The position numbers and the translations under genes were made by a program. The notes under the pieces were generated by a model that worked only from the letters and a program-made list of their open reading frames with translations, was not told the DNA's origin and ran no database searches. Of a stretch of DNA of 64,000 nucleotides, positions 20,883-36,572 are shown piece by piece. Where the stretch lies: contig NC_089869.1 of assembly GCF_036373705.1 (NCBI RefSeq), positions 15,277,550-15,341,549 of the forward strand, read 5' to 3'. The first letter of the stretch is position 1. Each line of letters begins with the position of its first letter. This stretch comes from Amia ocellicauda (Eukaryota > Chordata > Actinopteri > Amiiformes > Amiidae).

Positions 20883-22098
20883 CAGGGTTGCCAACCGTCC
20901 GTAAATGTACGGACAGTTAGTAAAAAAAGATCTTAATTTCATCTTGTCCGTAAATCCGTAAAAAAGTCTGACTGTCCGTAAAAATGTCCCATTACTACTA
21001 CTTCCTTCATTGCTACATTTCTGACTGCCATCAAACTTCCCTCGCAGTTAGGAACATTATTTCAACAAAAGTTTAGTGAAGAGCATAGATAGGTCAATGT
21101 TCCTGACAATCAAACGTGTTAACCAATCTGAGGACGAAGTAGGCGGATCCGCCCAAAATGGGGGAATCAATTGCAAAGTATTAATTGGAGAAAAGATTTG
21201 TTTACATCGCGCACTTCCTGGTTTTAGAAATTCAATGGGCATTGCAGCACATGGGGCTGGAATTGTCCATTGGAGAGGATGTTACTGTGTGTCATGAGCC
21301 TTGGAGATCTGCTTTTACTAGCCAATCCACAAAACCCTGTCTCAGGCAGCAGGAATAGATCAGCTGATAAGAGTTACAGACACTGAGCCAGCCAGAGCCA
21401 GAGAGAGAGAGAGAGAGAGAGGCTTTTATAATTCAGCTATAATAGATGCTATTGCTATGTATGTGGTATCTTTGGATTCAGAACAGCTATGCATGTACTT
21501 ATAATGCAGTATATATTATATTATCATATTATATATTATAAGTGGAAAATGTGCAATAAAGTAAAAAAATAAACAGAATTAGATTTAGGTTTTTTCCTAG
21601 CAATGGAAAACAGAATCTGATTCAGATTGGGCACCCATTCTGCCCAGATTTACCCCTGCCAGTGCCCCTGGGGTGCAACTGGACCAAACAAAGACTCACA
21701 GTGCACTTGATCACAGGCAAACAATCACACACCTTTACCAATTGCCCCTCTGGACACAGCAAACCCCCAATATTTGGATAAAGATAACTGTAGAAATGCA
21801 TAGTGTGTGTGGTGCAGAAAGTCATTTTCTATTGCTTCTGGTGGTGTTAGGGATGTGCGGAGCCATGCTAGCAGCATGAAGCATTATGCATTTTCTAAAG
21901 CTAGTCAGGAATAGCTCATTTCCTCTTACAAAGGTCAACAGGGCAGCTCTGCACCATAGGGTGTTTATACTCATTTTATTTTGACACTTTTTTAAGACCA
22001 AAATAGAGGTGTCAGTAACAAATATGGCATTTTGGTAAAAATAGTCCAACTAAGTCAGTCATGTCAGTAAAACCTCAAATGTATGGTTGGCAACCCTG
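20883..22098. mobile_element. hAT-like non-autonomous element, 1.2 kb
   Basis: Bounded by 14-bp perfect terminal inverted repeats (CAGGGTTGCCAACC at 20883-20896 and its complement at 22085-22098). Flanks share GAAAC (agaaac on the left, ggaaac on the right), a possible degraded target duplication. The CAGGG start is typical of hAT ends. Inside are a GA microsatellite (about 21,398-21,421) and only short, unrecognised open frames, so no transposase. Confidence 0.6.
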
Positions 22099-24359
22099 GA
22101 AACAACCAGTGTTTTGTTTGTATAAAGCAAATACATTGTTAAATCAAAGCCAGCCCATGTCTAGAGACTGATTAATGGCATTCTTTCACAACTGACACAC
22201 AAATCAGTACAGATTTGACAGGCTGGTCGTTTTTTCTTGTTTTATGGTTCAGTGTACAGTCTGGGAATAAATGCAGTCCCACAATGAATTCTGTATTCTG
22301 TGGTTTATTTCAGCAGCACGTGTTTAGCGAGATATGTAGAAACTTGCTTAGAAGTTGCTTTATTGTTAATCTTTCTCAAATTCCGGTGTTATTAGTGTGG
22401 ACACTGATAAGCTGCTGTAGATGTTATAACAAGCAATGTTAAGAGACACTCCTTATGCCTGACAGTGTTTTTTTTGTGGGCTAGATGAGGACAAAGAATG
22501 AGTAGGTCAGTATGTTTACGAAAATGTATGTACACAAACACATTCATTTTTAATTTTTTTCTTGCCGAAGTAAGGACAAGTCCTCTGAATGGTGAATATC
22601 TTATGTCCAATGTACACGAGGACTAGCACAGACCTCACCGTGGAAGAATACCAAACATATTTTAGTAATGTGAGGTCTGTCAATATTCATTATAGCTGAA
22701 GTTCATAGCAAACAAAGTACATTTTTCAAATAGTTATCTTTTCCAACAATGCAGAATGTAAATATCAATAGCATTTCAATAACAGCTGGTGTCAGTTTAT
22801 TTAACTTTTTTTAAATACAATAGTTCACACTGTAGGCTACAGCTTGAAATTTTAACAACCTTGAGAAAATTTTCCTTGACCTTAAAAGAACTGACCTTTT
22901 CAGTAACTTCTTAAAGATGAAGTTAATTGCACAATTTAAATTGACGTCTTGTCATATTGCATTGGATGAAGCAGTAATATCCCTTCACTGTTCAGCTGTC
23001 AATATTGACAGGATGTTATTATTAATGTAGTTCTTGTTTTCAGCTTTTGTGCACAAGATTGCCCCATCGATCTTACAAAATTTGTAAATATTCAGCAACA
23101 CAAAGTCATGGAGCCATCACTGAAGGGAAAAACAAATCTGAGATCTTGTGTTAGGAGAAACGCTGAAGGAAATGAATCAGAATGTTTTAGTTATGCTTTG
23201 GTGGATTTAGGAAGACAATATTCTTGTTTAAAAATTCCTTAGATAAATCCTACCTCAGTCCAGGTTGTGTCACCAGATTTTGGCAAGATAAGGCCACATT
23301 CTCAGAGACAGTTTATGATTGTCATTCTGCTGAATAAAGCATTGCTTGTTTCTGGGCAATTTGAGTCCATCCCCTCCACTGCTACAGCAAAACTTTCATA
23401 TGACGCTGCGCCTTCATAATTTTTGGTGTAGCAAATGGAATAAATCAGACTGGTTAAAATATACATTCAGTTTATATGGCCAAGCCTTTCTGAAGGTCCC
23501 ATGGGCTCCTCATCAGCTGTAAACCTGGTTAGCACACAACATGTTCCAGATGTCCCAGAGAAACCTGAGCCTGCCCTCTTTCCTGTGAGAGAATGGAAGA
23601 CCCCTGACCTTCAGCTCTCATAGTACCACCACACTGACAATACTACCAAGTCCTGTAATTAGTACGTGTCTGTTGCCAACTTCTAAAAATATGAATTTGA
23701 TATTCTCCCCAAAGTCATTTTGTGTTCTTCCTTCACTCTAATGTATACTGTCTGCTCTTGCTGTCTCTAATCAGAACAGGACTGTGGGCAAACTAGCCCT
23801 CCAGCCTATTATTAATAAACTTATTTCATGAGTTCTCTTCCCTGGGGATTCAGTTGACCAAAGATTTTGTTGTTGTTTGCCCCCCTGCACCAGACGGTGC
23901 AGGCCAATGTGGAATTACTAATACAGCACTACCTCATTCTTTACAGGAACTTCAAAAGGACTGAGTGCTGGACTGGGTTTCATTATGACACCCTAACCTT
24001 TACTGTTTTGAGCCCCCGGGGTTGAAGTTAGCTCCTCACTTTGTCATGTAGATTAAAGCTGAAAACCGTGGCACACTTACATACTTGAGAAATGCAGCTT
24101 CCTTCAAAGCACATCAATGCCAGGGGAAAGTGAGTATTGAGATTGTGGCAGACTCACCCCACAGTAAGAGAAAACTCACATTACTGGTTCAGTCACATTT
24201 TGAGCAAAGGTCACAGTAAGTATTGTTCATGGTTAGTCAGAATTCAGGGGTCAACACCATGGGCTGGTTTAATGTAAGTGATCATTTAGCAAAGTGAATC
24301 CTCACCAGACCTTTTTATTTCATCATATTTTATTGGAATTTATGCATTTTAGGGAAATG
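22099..24359. other. Intergenic, nothing recognised
   Basis: No coding segment with a recognisable domain or plausible splice series on either strand. The open frames at 22215-22442 and 22392-22610 look like chance. Confidence 0.5.
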
Positions 24360-24616
24360 GTGTTAAGGTATTAAAACAGTGTTAAGGTACTAAAACAGTG
24401 CTAAAGTACTAATACAGTGATAAGGTACTAAAACAGTGTTAAAATACTAAAATGATGTTAAGGTACTAAGACGGTGTTAAAGTACTAAAACAGCGTTAAG
24501 ATACTAATACAGTGTTAAGGTACTAAAACAGTGTTAATATATTAAAACAGTGTTAAAGCACTAAAATGGCATTACGGTACTAAAACAGTATTAAGATACT
24601 AAAACAGTGTTAAGAT
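24360..24616 (+). repeat. 19-bp minisatellite, 13.5 copies
   Basis: Head-to-tail units of 19 bp with consensus GTGTTAAGGTACTAAAACA. Thirteen full copies fill 24360-24606 exactly (13 x 19 = 247), so no copy has gained or lost a base; a partial copy follows. Substitutions cluster at a few positions. Confidence 0.95.
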
Positions 24617-27053
<2,437 letters not shown>

Positions 27054-27262
27054 TTTGGTTAGTTTTTGCAGGAAGATAATTATGTATTTTTCAAATAAAT
27101 CAGTTGCTGTGTGTGTCCTTGTTTCTGTTCTTGTTAATTTTAGAGAAGTTGCATTCCTGTGATTTGATTTTAAAAACCAAAATGACAACAAAGGAAACAC
27201 TGCAGGGGATCTGATAGCAGGCACACTGGGACATGTGTGTCTATGTTTGACAATGGGCTGAG

Positions 27263-27340
27263 AACACCACCCCCACCACAACCCACCCCACAACCCACCC
27301 CACCCCACCCCACCCCACTCCACCCCACCTCCCCTCCTGC
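27263..27340. repeat. C-rich CCCCA-type minisatellite (G-rich minus strand)
   Basis: Tandem ccccaccac and acccacccc blocks giving to (CCCCA)n. The minus strand has repeated GGGGT runs in close succession and so could form a G-quadruplex. Confidence 0.85.
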
Positions 27341-27349
27341 CTCCGTATC

Positions 27350-30300
27350 TCCCCTGCAGCCTCCCCCCAAACCATTTGCTTCCTCCACTAACGGCCATTG
27401 TTTAAATCCTCAAAATGAGGAATTCTAGAAAGTGACATAATGCAAAGGATACATATTTTAGAATAACTACATTAAATAGCGTTACATATATTGCTTTGTG
27501 TTTAGCAAACTGGTGATAAGCCATTGGCAGACCAAATCTCAACCCACACAAAACCGTCTGCTGCTGTCAGAAAATAGTTATCAACATTTTACATCCAACA
27601 CAGGTATATCTTGTCCACATGGATTCCATCTGTTACTTGGACCCATTGTGGACATTTTCTATTGAACATTGTCCAGCCAGAAGAGTATAGATTGCAATTG
27701 CACAGACCACTACACCCTTAAAAGACAAATGCTTTCCATACTTCATACTAAAGCAAATAAGGAAACTTTTGTTATGAGATTTCAAAACACTGATGTTTTA
27801 TTTAGGAGAGCAACTCGTCAGAGACCTTGATTCAAACTCTGGAAGAGACTAAACAGAACAAAAACCGATAACAGCTGTTTTGCATAAACGTTCTCGGTTC
27901 CAGGCTACATTTTGGAACAACACGCTGAGGACAACAACATAAGTGACCTTTCCTGTTCCATTTGGCAATCGGCAGTGAAGAAAAAGGAAAACAAGCATTT
28001 GCTGAAGAATTTAATATCGCTGGAATCTGCGTGAGAGTGTCTGGGGTCTGTGTGTGTCTGCGCCTGCTGTAACAGAGACAGGGCAGTTGAGCTTCCCCCT
28101 AAAACAAGGGCTCCACTTGAAAGCTAATGCAATGTGAGCTGCCAAAAAAACATGGGCAAGAATAAGACCTGGAATTTAACATGTAGTTACTGGTTTGTGT
28201 CTACACTCTAAAGATTGTTTCTAAACGGCAACTGCTTTAAAAAAACGAATTCCTTTTTATCCTTTCACCTTCAGTTTTATTGAACATTTTTGTAGCATAT
28301 GTGAGTGTAATTCTGCACTGCTATGCATTCAGAAAGGAGATTATGCATTCTTTAATTTAATGTGCTGGCCTTTGCCCTGGTTTTAATATTTTACCTTGAT
28401 AAATATAATTGCTGAGGACTTGCCATGCCTACAGCAACAGTCCAGGAGTTATAAATCTGTCACATCTACTCCACCCACATACAAAAACATCTGGCCAGCC
28501 TGCATAGGGAATACCTTCCCATTTTACTAGAGGATTCTAAACATGAATGAGTGTTGATATGTTGTTCAAATCTATAATGCTGTATAACATGTATATTTAC
28601 AGGTACATTTATAATTCTTGCTGTCAATCTGCCAACTGCAGTTTTCATTAAAAGGATCCATGCAGTCCTTGCGGAGGCTGTGATGCCGTGTAGTAGGGTA
28701 GTTGCCTTTGCTGTTCAGGATGACACCTATCTTTGTTCGGACAGTTTCCAGTTTCGTCTGCCCACACACAGACTGGGGAAACGCTGTGCCGTCAAGCTGT
28801 CCATTCCACCGTCCTGTGTGACAGAGCAGCTTCCGTCTCCTAGAGATAGTCCTGGGACCCCCGTGCTTTAACTAGTTTGTCATGCACAATCAACTTCCTG
28901 ATAACCCTGGAGGAAATTGAGCTCCTGCTCACATTACTGTGAGGAGAGAAAAAAAGAAAAAAAGAGAATTGCATGCAACAAAGCCCTGTATTCATCTGTC
29001 TGTCACATGCCTTTCTTACAAAAAGTAATCAGTTTGATGTCCAATTTGAAAACAATAATGGCTGGTGAAATTGATCAGAATGACCCTTAACTATATTGCA
29101 ATCCAAACATAGTATATGAACCAGCTGTTAAATATCTAGCACTCAGCAAATGGTCTGTGAAACAGCTTTATTTATTAATTACATTTATCATAGGCATCAG
29201 CCATCTTATCAAGGAACTGTCTCCGTAATTCCTGCTGGGGGTGACATGAGTGATAAGGCTGTGATAAAGCAGTGAGAATTGCAGGGGTTGGGGGGGGGGA
29301 TTTCCTAGACGATCCTGCAGTGTATCTGAGAGAGAGAGAGAGAAAATGATAACCGTCGCCCTCCACGGACTATCCTGTAAGTGATTCCAACACAGCCCTT
29401 TAAACACAAAACCCACCACAAAACAATGTCCATGGACTCGCTCTGTGGATTATTTCAACATACTGCATTGAAGGGTGCAGAAGGGTGCGCGCATAAAAAA
29501 ATGGAACCAATCTTATCTGAGATCTGAGCCTGCAGACGTTGCAATGCAGCACCAACCTGTTTTCTTCATCTCATCTACTAACTAGCAATTCCTGTAGTGT
29601 GTACTCAAAAATTATGAAAAGTTAAACTCTCAGAGAAAATCTGGGTGATATTCTTAAACAGATCATTAAGACCCTGGAGTCTAGATCTTGTAGGACCACA
29701 CCTTTTAATGACAGATTTGGTGAAAATACGATTTTAGCACATGGTACGCATATAGGTAAGAAAACTGCCCAGTTAGGTGCAGTGCTGTAAATTTCATCAT
29801 GTCTCTTGCTTGCATCAATGTTGAGGCAATGTGCCGACTCCCATCTGCTGTCCTCGGACATATCAGTGGGTGTAAATACATCTGACAGGACACATCCAGG
29901 AAGCCATGAAACTGACCCAGAACAAACTACTGAGCAGAGGAAACTGGTAATGGCAGAGTGGAATCATTTGTTTGTTTAAGTATAAAAATCACACTTTTAA
30001 GACAGTAAGTTCTCCACAGGTGCCTGCTATTCTAAACCATATCAGTGCAAGTACGTAATTGCGGAAAAATCCTTTTCTGAAAGACTGAATACCCTGGAGA
30101 TCAGCTCTCTACTGCTGTTTACCGTTCATGAGTTGAGCTAAAGTGCAGCCAAACAGACCCATTCCTTCAGAACACCAATTTAGAAGACATTCATCTCTGA
30201 GTGAAAATCTGTATCTAGCCATGTTACCTACAATGGCAAAATACATTAAAACATATCTCAACCCATTCATTTGCATCATGTTAATTTTTCAGTTACATTG

Positions 30301-31300
30301 TTTCAGCATTTATTGTGGAGAATGGAATCTGCCAGAAAATGCAAAGCTCTCTCTCTATACGTTTTCATTTCCTATTGTTAAGAAGCCCATTTCAGAACCC
30401 TGTAGTACTTGGAATGAGAGCCTAAATTGTCTTGTGGGCTGTATTGTAACAACGTTGTACGTGAGTAATAAAGAGCATATAAAGAGTACAGGACACTGCT
30501 GCTGTGGGCTACTGTGGGTCAGCATATTGCACAGATACACTCAGCTGCTCTGCACTTCCCTCCAGGAAGGAATGACCAATCCAACCTAAATCTCTTCAGA
30601 AAGGAGAAGTTTCCATTATTCCTGTTAATTCTGCCGTTTCCTGGATTTAAAAAAAACAACTCGCTGGGTCTGTAGCGCAGCAGTTCATCCTCGAAGTTTC
30701 AGAGGAAACAAATAAATGTAGGTCATAATATCAAGGATAGGTTCTGCCGGTACCAGTGTGGTCTGCCAGATGATTCACTGTGAATCACCATTTCTCACAG
30801 GAACTCACAGCCAACCCATTCCGGTGGGATAAGGTACAATAGGAAAAACGTTAAATCAATCCATCTCTCTATATACTATATACAATAAAAGTACAATATT
30901 CACCTTTTTCCAAGATAAGGAATTTAGGGTGTGATAAAGGTCAGAAACAGATTTGTTGGTTAAAGGAAATGTGGAAAAACTGGTATCATAGACAAACCTA
31001 TTCACACAATGACATGGCTTACATCTACAGAAAATGGCTTTGCAACAGGTATATAAACACAAATCAGAAATGATCATTTATTTTAATCTATAAAACGGAT
31101 AAACTAAAAAACCTGAACTGTGACCAACAAGTTAATTACTTTCACAAATTCAGAACGGCAGAACATGGTGCAAAACAAGCAAACACTGTTCTTGGAATGC
31201 TTATGGACTGATACAGTTAGTATGCTAAAACTCAGCAAAGCTCAGCAAACTGCATACGTCAGCATTTACACTGAGAAATGAGAACAATGGCCGACCAGAA
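27350..31300. other. Intergenic, nothing recognised
   Basis: About 4 kb without a supportable gene. Contains short GA and poly-G tracts near 29,289-29,345. The longest open frame (30143-30589, plus) has no recognisable domain. Confidence 0.5.
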
Positions 31301-31332
31301 CATAGAAATCCCAAGATAAGCATGGACCTATA

Positions 31333-31346
31333 CTGCCCTCTGCTGG
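31333..31346 (-). promoter_or_regulatory. CTCF-like core motif
   Basis: The minus strand reads CCAGCAGAGGGCAG, which fits the CTCF core consensus CCASYAGRKGGCRS at every position. It lies downstream of the ERLIN1 3' end. Binding is not shown by sequence alone. Confidence 0.35.
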
Positions 31347-34300
31347 TGACAAGCCATTAATGCAAGTGGAATAAAATTCAGCACGGCTTTACATGTATAC
31401 AGAACATGTTAATTATTTAAATAAAAGTTTTAATAAAAATGTGTATTGATCCTGATTAAATATGTTAAATGTGCTTCAGACGTTTTAGGTTGGTTTGAGG
31501 CTAGGATTAAGGTCAAAGGTAGGGGTAGGATTAGGGCTAAACACCACATTACACACTTTGCACATTTTTCCATATAGGAAGACAATGTAAGCCCTTCCTT
31601 TTACCCTTTGACCTCTTCCACGATTGGTTGAATCCCTAATCTAGCAACAGACAAAGCAATATTGACAAATTATGTAAACAGGAATAGAAAAACTAATTTA
31701 AAGGTTAAAACCGAGGCTACGTTCATCACGAAGCACATTTGTTTGGTTTCATATCGTATACAGTGAGAATCCATGTTGCGGTTTCACCATGTGTATTGCA
31801 CAAAAACAAATTAAACATCTCTTCATGGTATCAAAATAGGTTTTATTTGTTGTGACCATAGTCAAAAATGCTTGTAAATTTTGCATATAAATTTTAACAA
31901 AACAGAGATTGCATGAATTGTACAAAAGTAACATTCAAAAAGTTGTATCCTCACATGACAACTGATCTCTTTCTTTTACATCACGTTAGTGTTCAGAGAT
32001 AAAACATTACCATCACCACCATCTTTACAATAGCAAAGAGCCGTTTAGAATGTAAATTTGTGTTTAAATGTACATTTCAAGTAAACAAAAACCCATCATT
32101 AATACCAAACACAGATCACATTTATGGGATTAAGCATGCACTTTTATTCATTAAATTTAACTTCACTGCATCTGCTGCTTTTATTTGGGAATTGTGCTAA
32201 ATGTTAAGTAAAATTAGCACTGTGGAAAATGATGAATTACAATGTATTTCTAGGGTGAGGGTGACAAAAAAGAAGCACAATATCATGCCAGCTGAAATAG
32301 ACCATCTTGACATTATCTGGTACCTGGTTTTATGAGCTGTAATTCTCGGCTCAATCCAGGACAGAAATCAATTCAACACAGTTCTACAGCTGAGAGACAA
32401 GTTAGACAGAGAAAATATATTTACTGGATTGATGTGTTGATGGTAAAATGTCACCAATGGCAAAATGGCCACATTCCCAAAGAACAAATCCCTTTAATTT
32501 AAATAAAATGCTTTCCGATCTTTTTTACAGCTTTGTCTGCAAACATTGAAATAAAAATCAATAGAAAGCAGAACATTCTCAGCTATTTCCCTTAACATCT
32601 AATTTAAAATACTATTAATTAACTAATTTCATAGTCCAGTTAAGCAATGCCCAAATGTGGGGGAAAAAAAAATCTCTCTTCTAAATATTAAACTCTTTTC
32701 CCCCCACAAATCTGCACCTCTAAAATGTCTTCTACATTTACCCCTTTAACTCCAAGAAAACAAAACACATTCTGCCTTTCATATTTGAACACATTAAACA
32801 GCATCTAGGCGAAGAGGGTTTCAGTCACTGTGTAGTTGATTCTACATTTTGAACAAAATATGCAATGCTATCCCAGGCGTTATTTATTTATAAACACTCC
32901 CTGAACTTGTGTACATGGACTGAAATACAAATACCAATCACAACTCGCTCGATAAAACTTTTCCACTTACATTGCCAATCAATTACTACTTGCTTTAAAT
33001 TCCACCATCCACCAATCACGAAAGTCACAAATAATCTGATAAATAATATTAAACCGGTTATATGTACCATTGAGGACATAGATATAGGCATATTACAGGC
33101 TTATGCTCTTCTTAATACATTAGACCATTCTGTATAAGGAAATAGAAGAAAATAGTTTAACACAAATATTGTCAATTTAAAGCAAGTTATTTCACTGCAC
33201 TATACAAGAGTACATCTTTTCACGCAAGCCAAGGTCCACATCAGGAGACACTCCTCATCACACTTTGTTATCTCGAGGAAGTGCATCTCGGGAGACTGAC
33301 CCAGGAATTCACTTTCCATAAGACTGTGGGAATCCTTCGTTCTACTAAACAGGGTTCCTGGAAGTTTGCATAAAGCCCTGAAACATTAGTCTGAAAATGT
33401 TTTTAATAAATCCTAATCTCTGGAAAATTAACAACGTTGGGGTATTTTCTCCTTTCAAGCATGTCAGCAAACCAAAAGGACCAGGAGACCCAACAGTATT
33501 TATCCACTGGTAGGATAAAACATACCAAACTGAATGGTTTTGTCTGAATGTCAACAAAAGATTAATTTTGTTCTATGCATTTTTACATTATGGACAAATG
33601 AATATTTAATGCGGAATGCAAGTTTAATTGTGTGCTGGTTCAAAATATTTGCAGTACTTGCTAATTGAATGTATTTCCATTGGGACAGCTACAACCTAAA
33701 AACAAAATCTCTTATCATATCATATCATATTCACACTGACCATCACTTAATATGAAATTAAAGAGTAATCCAGGACTTGCCTAATCTAAACTAGAATGAT
33801 TAGTTCCAACCATTACAAAAATGATTAAAAATGTAATAAAATTAAACAAACACATTTGAAACTGTATTTAGTGTGTGATAACTCTGGCTCACTGTAATAT
33901 TAAAGCCCCCATATATATACACATACATATATAGTAGCAAAATCATTCAAATTTGGGTGAAGGAAACAGAATTGTGACACAAAATCTTGCAAACAATTTG
34001 GTACTTAAATGTCACATTTAACAAATGTTTTAATATTAATTGTGCACCTGATTTTCTAAGCAGCACACCTTAAATTATGTAAATATGCCAATTACTGAAA
34101 ATAACTAAATGTTCATGGTTTTCCAGTGTATGATACAACTGTACGCTGACTAAAATTGAACAAGGGCAAGATGCCCTCAACCAATTCTTGGTATTTTTCT
34201 GATAATTCCAGTTATGCAGAAAATATAGTAAGAACACGCATTCAATTGCTTTGTTTACAGGACATTTCTAAGATATTGTAAACGTCACCAATGTATACAA

Positions 34301-34799
34301 CCTTATGAAATTAAACTTCATTAAAATAAAAAAAGAAGAAATCTTTATTTAGACTAAAAGCCAGACGTATATAAAACTCTTGTAATCAGTATCAATCACC
34401 CAACTTGTTTATTTGACTTAAAAAGAACTGTAGTTGCATTTTTAAAGCAGGTATGCAGTGTCACCTTTAAATTTCAATCTGGTCCAGTAGTATTTAGGCA
34501 TTACTCTTATTCTGCAGCAGTCTTTGAGGCAGGACTTGTAGGGTTTTGATCAGAAAACCTAACGGTTTCACAAAGTGTTGCATAAAACAGCTTCCTTTGT
34601 CGGGTTACCAAATGCTACAGCAATCCCAGATCAATCCTTTTGCTAATCCAAATTCCAGTGGTAAACTGCAAAACTATCAAAGCTCAATTTTAACATTCAA
34701 ACCTGCAAAATAATATTAAAAGCATGCCAACCAAATTTCCCAACAAGATCAGAACAAAAGTTTTTTTTTTTTTTTTTTTAAACTCCTTGTACTTCCCTT
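31347..34799 (-). other. ERLIN1 3' UTR and downstream spacer
   Basis: AT-rich sequence beyond the ERLIN1 stop. Minus-strand AATAAA candidates lie at about 34,342-34,347 and again near 34,408, giving a short 3' UTR of about 0.45 kb; a longer one cannot be excluded. No other gene seen. Confidence 0.45.
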
Positions 34800-36522
34800 T
34801 TAGTCCAGAGAATCAGATTTCGAACGCTGGGCTCTCTTGTGTTTCTTCACCTTTCCCAGAGAGTCCAGCAGATCTAGGGACCCCGAGTCGTCCTCGTCCT
34901 GAGTCCTGCCCTGAGGGCCACTATTATCCACAAACATGTTGGGAATGTCTTGGCCAAAGTAAACCTTACTGTTAGCAGCAATTGCCTGGTACTTCATGAG
35001 CTCGATGTATTCTGGTGTCAGCTTCAGCTATATAGGGAGAAAAACAAGACGGCAATGGAACAACATATTAGCAATACAGTCTTTCCTCAATAAGGTTCAT
35101 TATGGTCTTTAAAGCACTCTTGGCACCAACAAGAAACACAACTTGTGAATTCCGGCTTTAGCTTTTAATATATTGTAATTTTATTTTACATCAAGATCAA
35201 TTAATGATTCAGTTTTATCAAGGAAAAAATACACACCAAGATATAGATAGATAGATGTATAGATGCTCCCCGACTTAAGGGTCCTGTTCCACAATTCAGT
35301 GTTTTTTGCGTTAGCTAGAAACAATCTTTTCATTTGCAACCGCGTGAACACATTTATACAATTACCATGCATGATATTTATACATAAAGACATAAGTGAA
35401 AAATGTCCTAAGTTTAAAATACATAATACACAATACTGGAGAAAAGTTTAGTGGTACCACAGACAAGAAAAAAAGAAACGTACCCGGTTTGCTTCAGCGA
35501 ATTTTTCCGCTGTGTAGAATTCTGCGTCTGCTCTGGCCCTCTCTCTCGCCAGGAACGCCGAATCTGTAACAAGCATGATTTTACTGTGAGATTTGAGGTG
35601 TGCTGTGTAATAAACAGGAATTCATAATATTTGTATGACACCGCCTTCCATCTTTCTTGTGGGGAGTACTTTAAACTAAAGAGATGCAAATTCATCAAAA
35701 TGGACCCGTACCTTCGATTTCAGAAATCTTCTTCTCCGTTTCCTTTTCCATCACCTTCTGCCTAAAATTAATTTCAGCCACTTGTGCAAGTTTCTGTGCC
35801 TCTAGATTGAGAAAAGTTTAAAATTAAAATAGGATGGATAAAGAGAGAGAGAAAGAGGAGGAGAATGCTCTTCAGCTATATTGGCAAACCCCCTAAATCA
35901 CCACTTTTATACAGTAAAACATACATGAATCCCTGCACACAAGACGCTTTACCTATGATGGCTTTTTTCCTTTCCGTTTCTGCCTCTTTCTCCACTACCT
36001 TCTGTGTCTGGGCAGTAATGAGCAGCCGGGTCTTCTCCGCCTCCCTGGAGAGAAAACAGAGCATTTAAAACATTTAAAAATGTTGTGGAGATTTAACAAA
36101 ACATGAGTCTAACAGTTTATATTTCCCTGCCCGAGATCACAGATGGCATTGATTAAAAGCCTCTTAACTTACATTAGTTCAAAGTTCCTTCTGATAGCTT
36201 CTGGGATTTTGGGCTTTGTAACACGTACTGCCTAAAACAGGAAGACAATGTTTTATTTAAAATTTCAGTGGCATGTTACAGATCTCGAAACCTTCAAAGC
36301 AACCCATAAACAAATTACCGTACAACTTCCAATACTAGCCGGGTCTCAAATAGCAGCCGGTCTCCAACAGTTGCAGGGTTGATTTGCGTAATCATGTAAA
36401 CAAAAGCCGGTCTCCAATGAATGCCAGGTTACACGTCTTTCTTGTTTTCAGTAAATATATATACCGTATATTAATTTAAAAACACACCATCACGTATGTT
36501 TTTATTAATTTATTTCTCACTT

Positions 36523-36572
<50 letters not shown>

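Noticed and set aside
30143..30589. 148-codon open frame in the gene desert, plus strand
   Set aside because: No recognisable domain, no good splice partners, and a frame of this length can arise by chance in 14 kb of intergenic sequence.
30660..30710. tRNA-like phrase (gtctgtagcgcagcagttcatcc)
   Set aside because: No B-box and no cloverleaf that I can fold; not a tRNA gene.
31300..31360. Considered as a SINE because of the common ctgccctctgctgg phrase
   Set aside because: Only the short phrase is present with no head, tail or second copy nearby; kept only as a CTCF-like motif.
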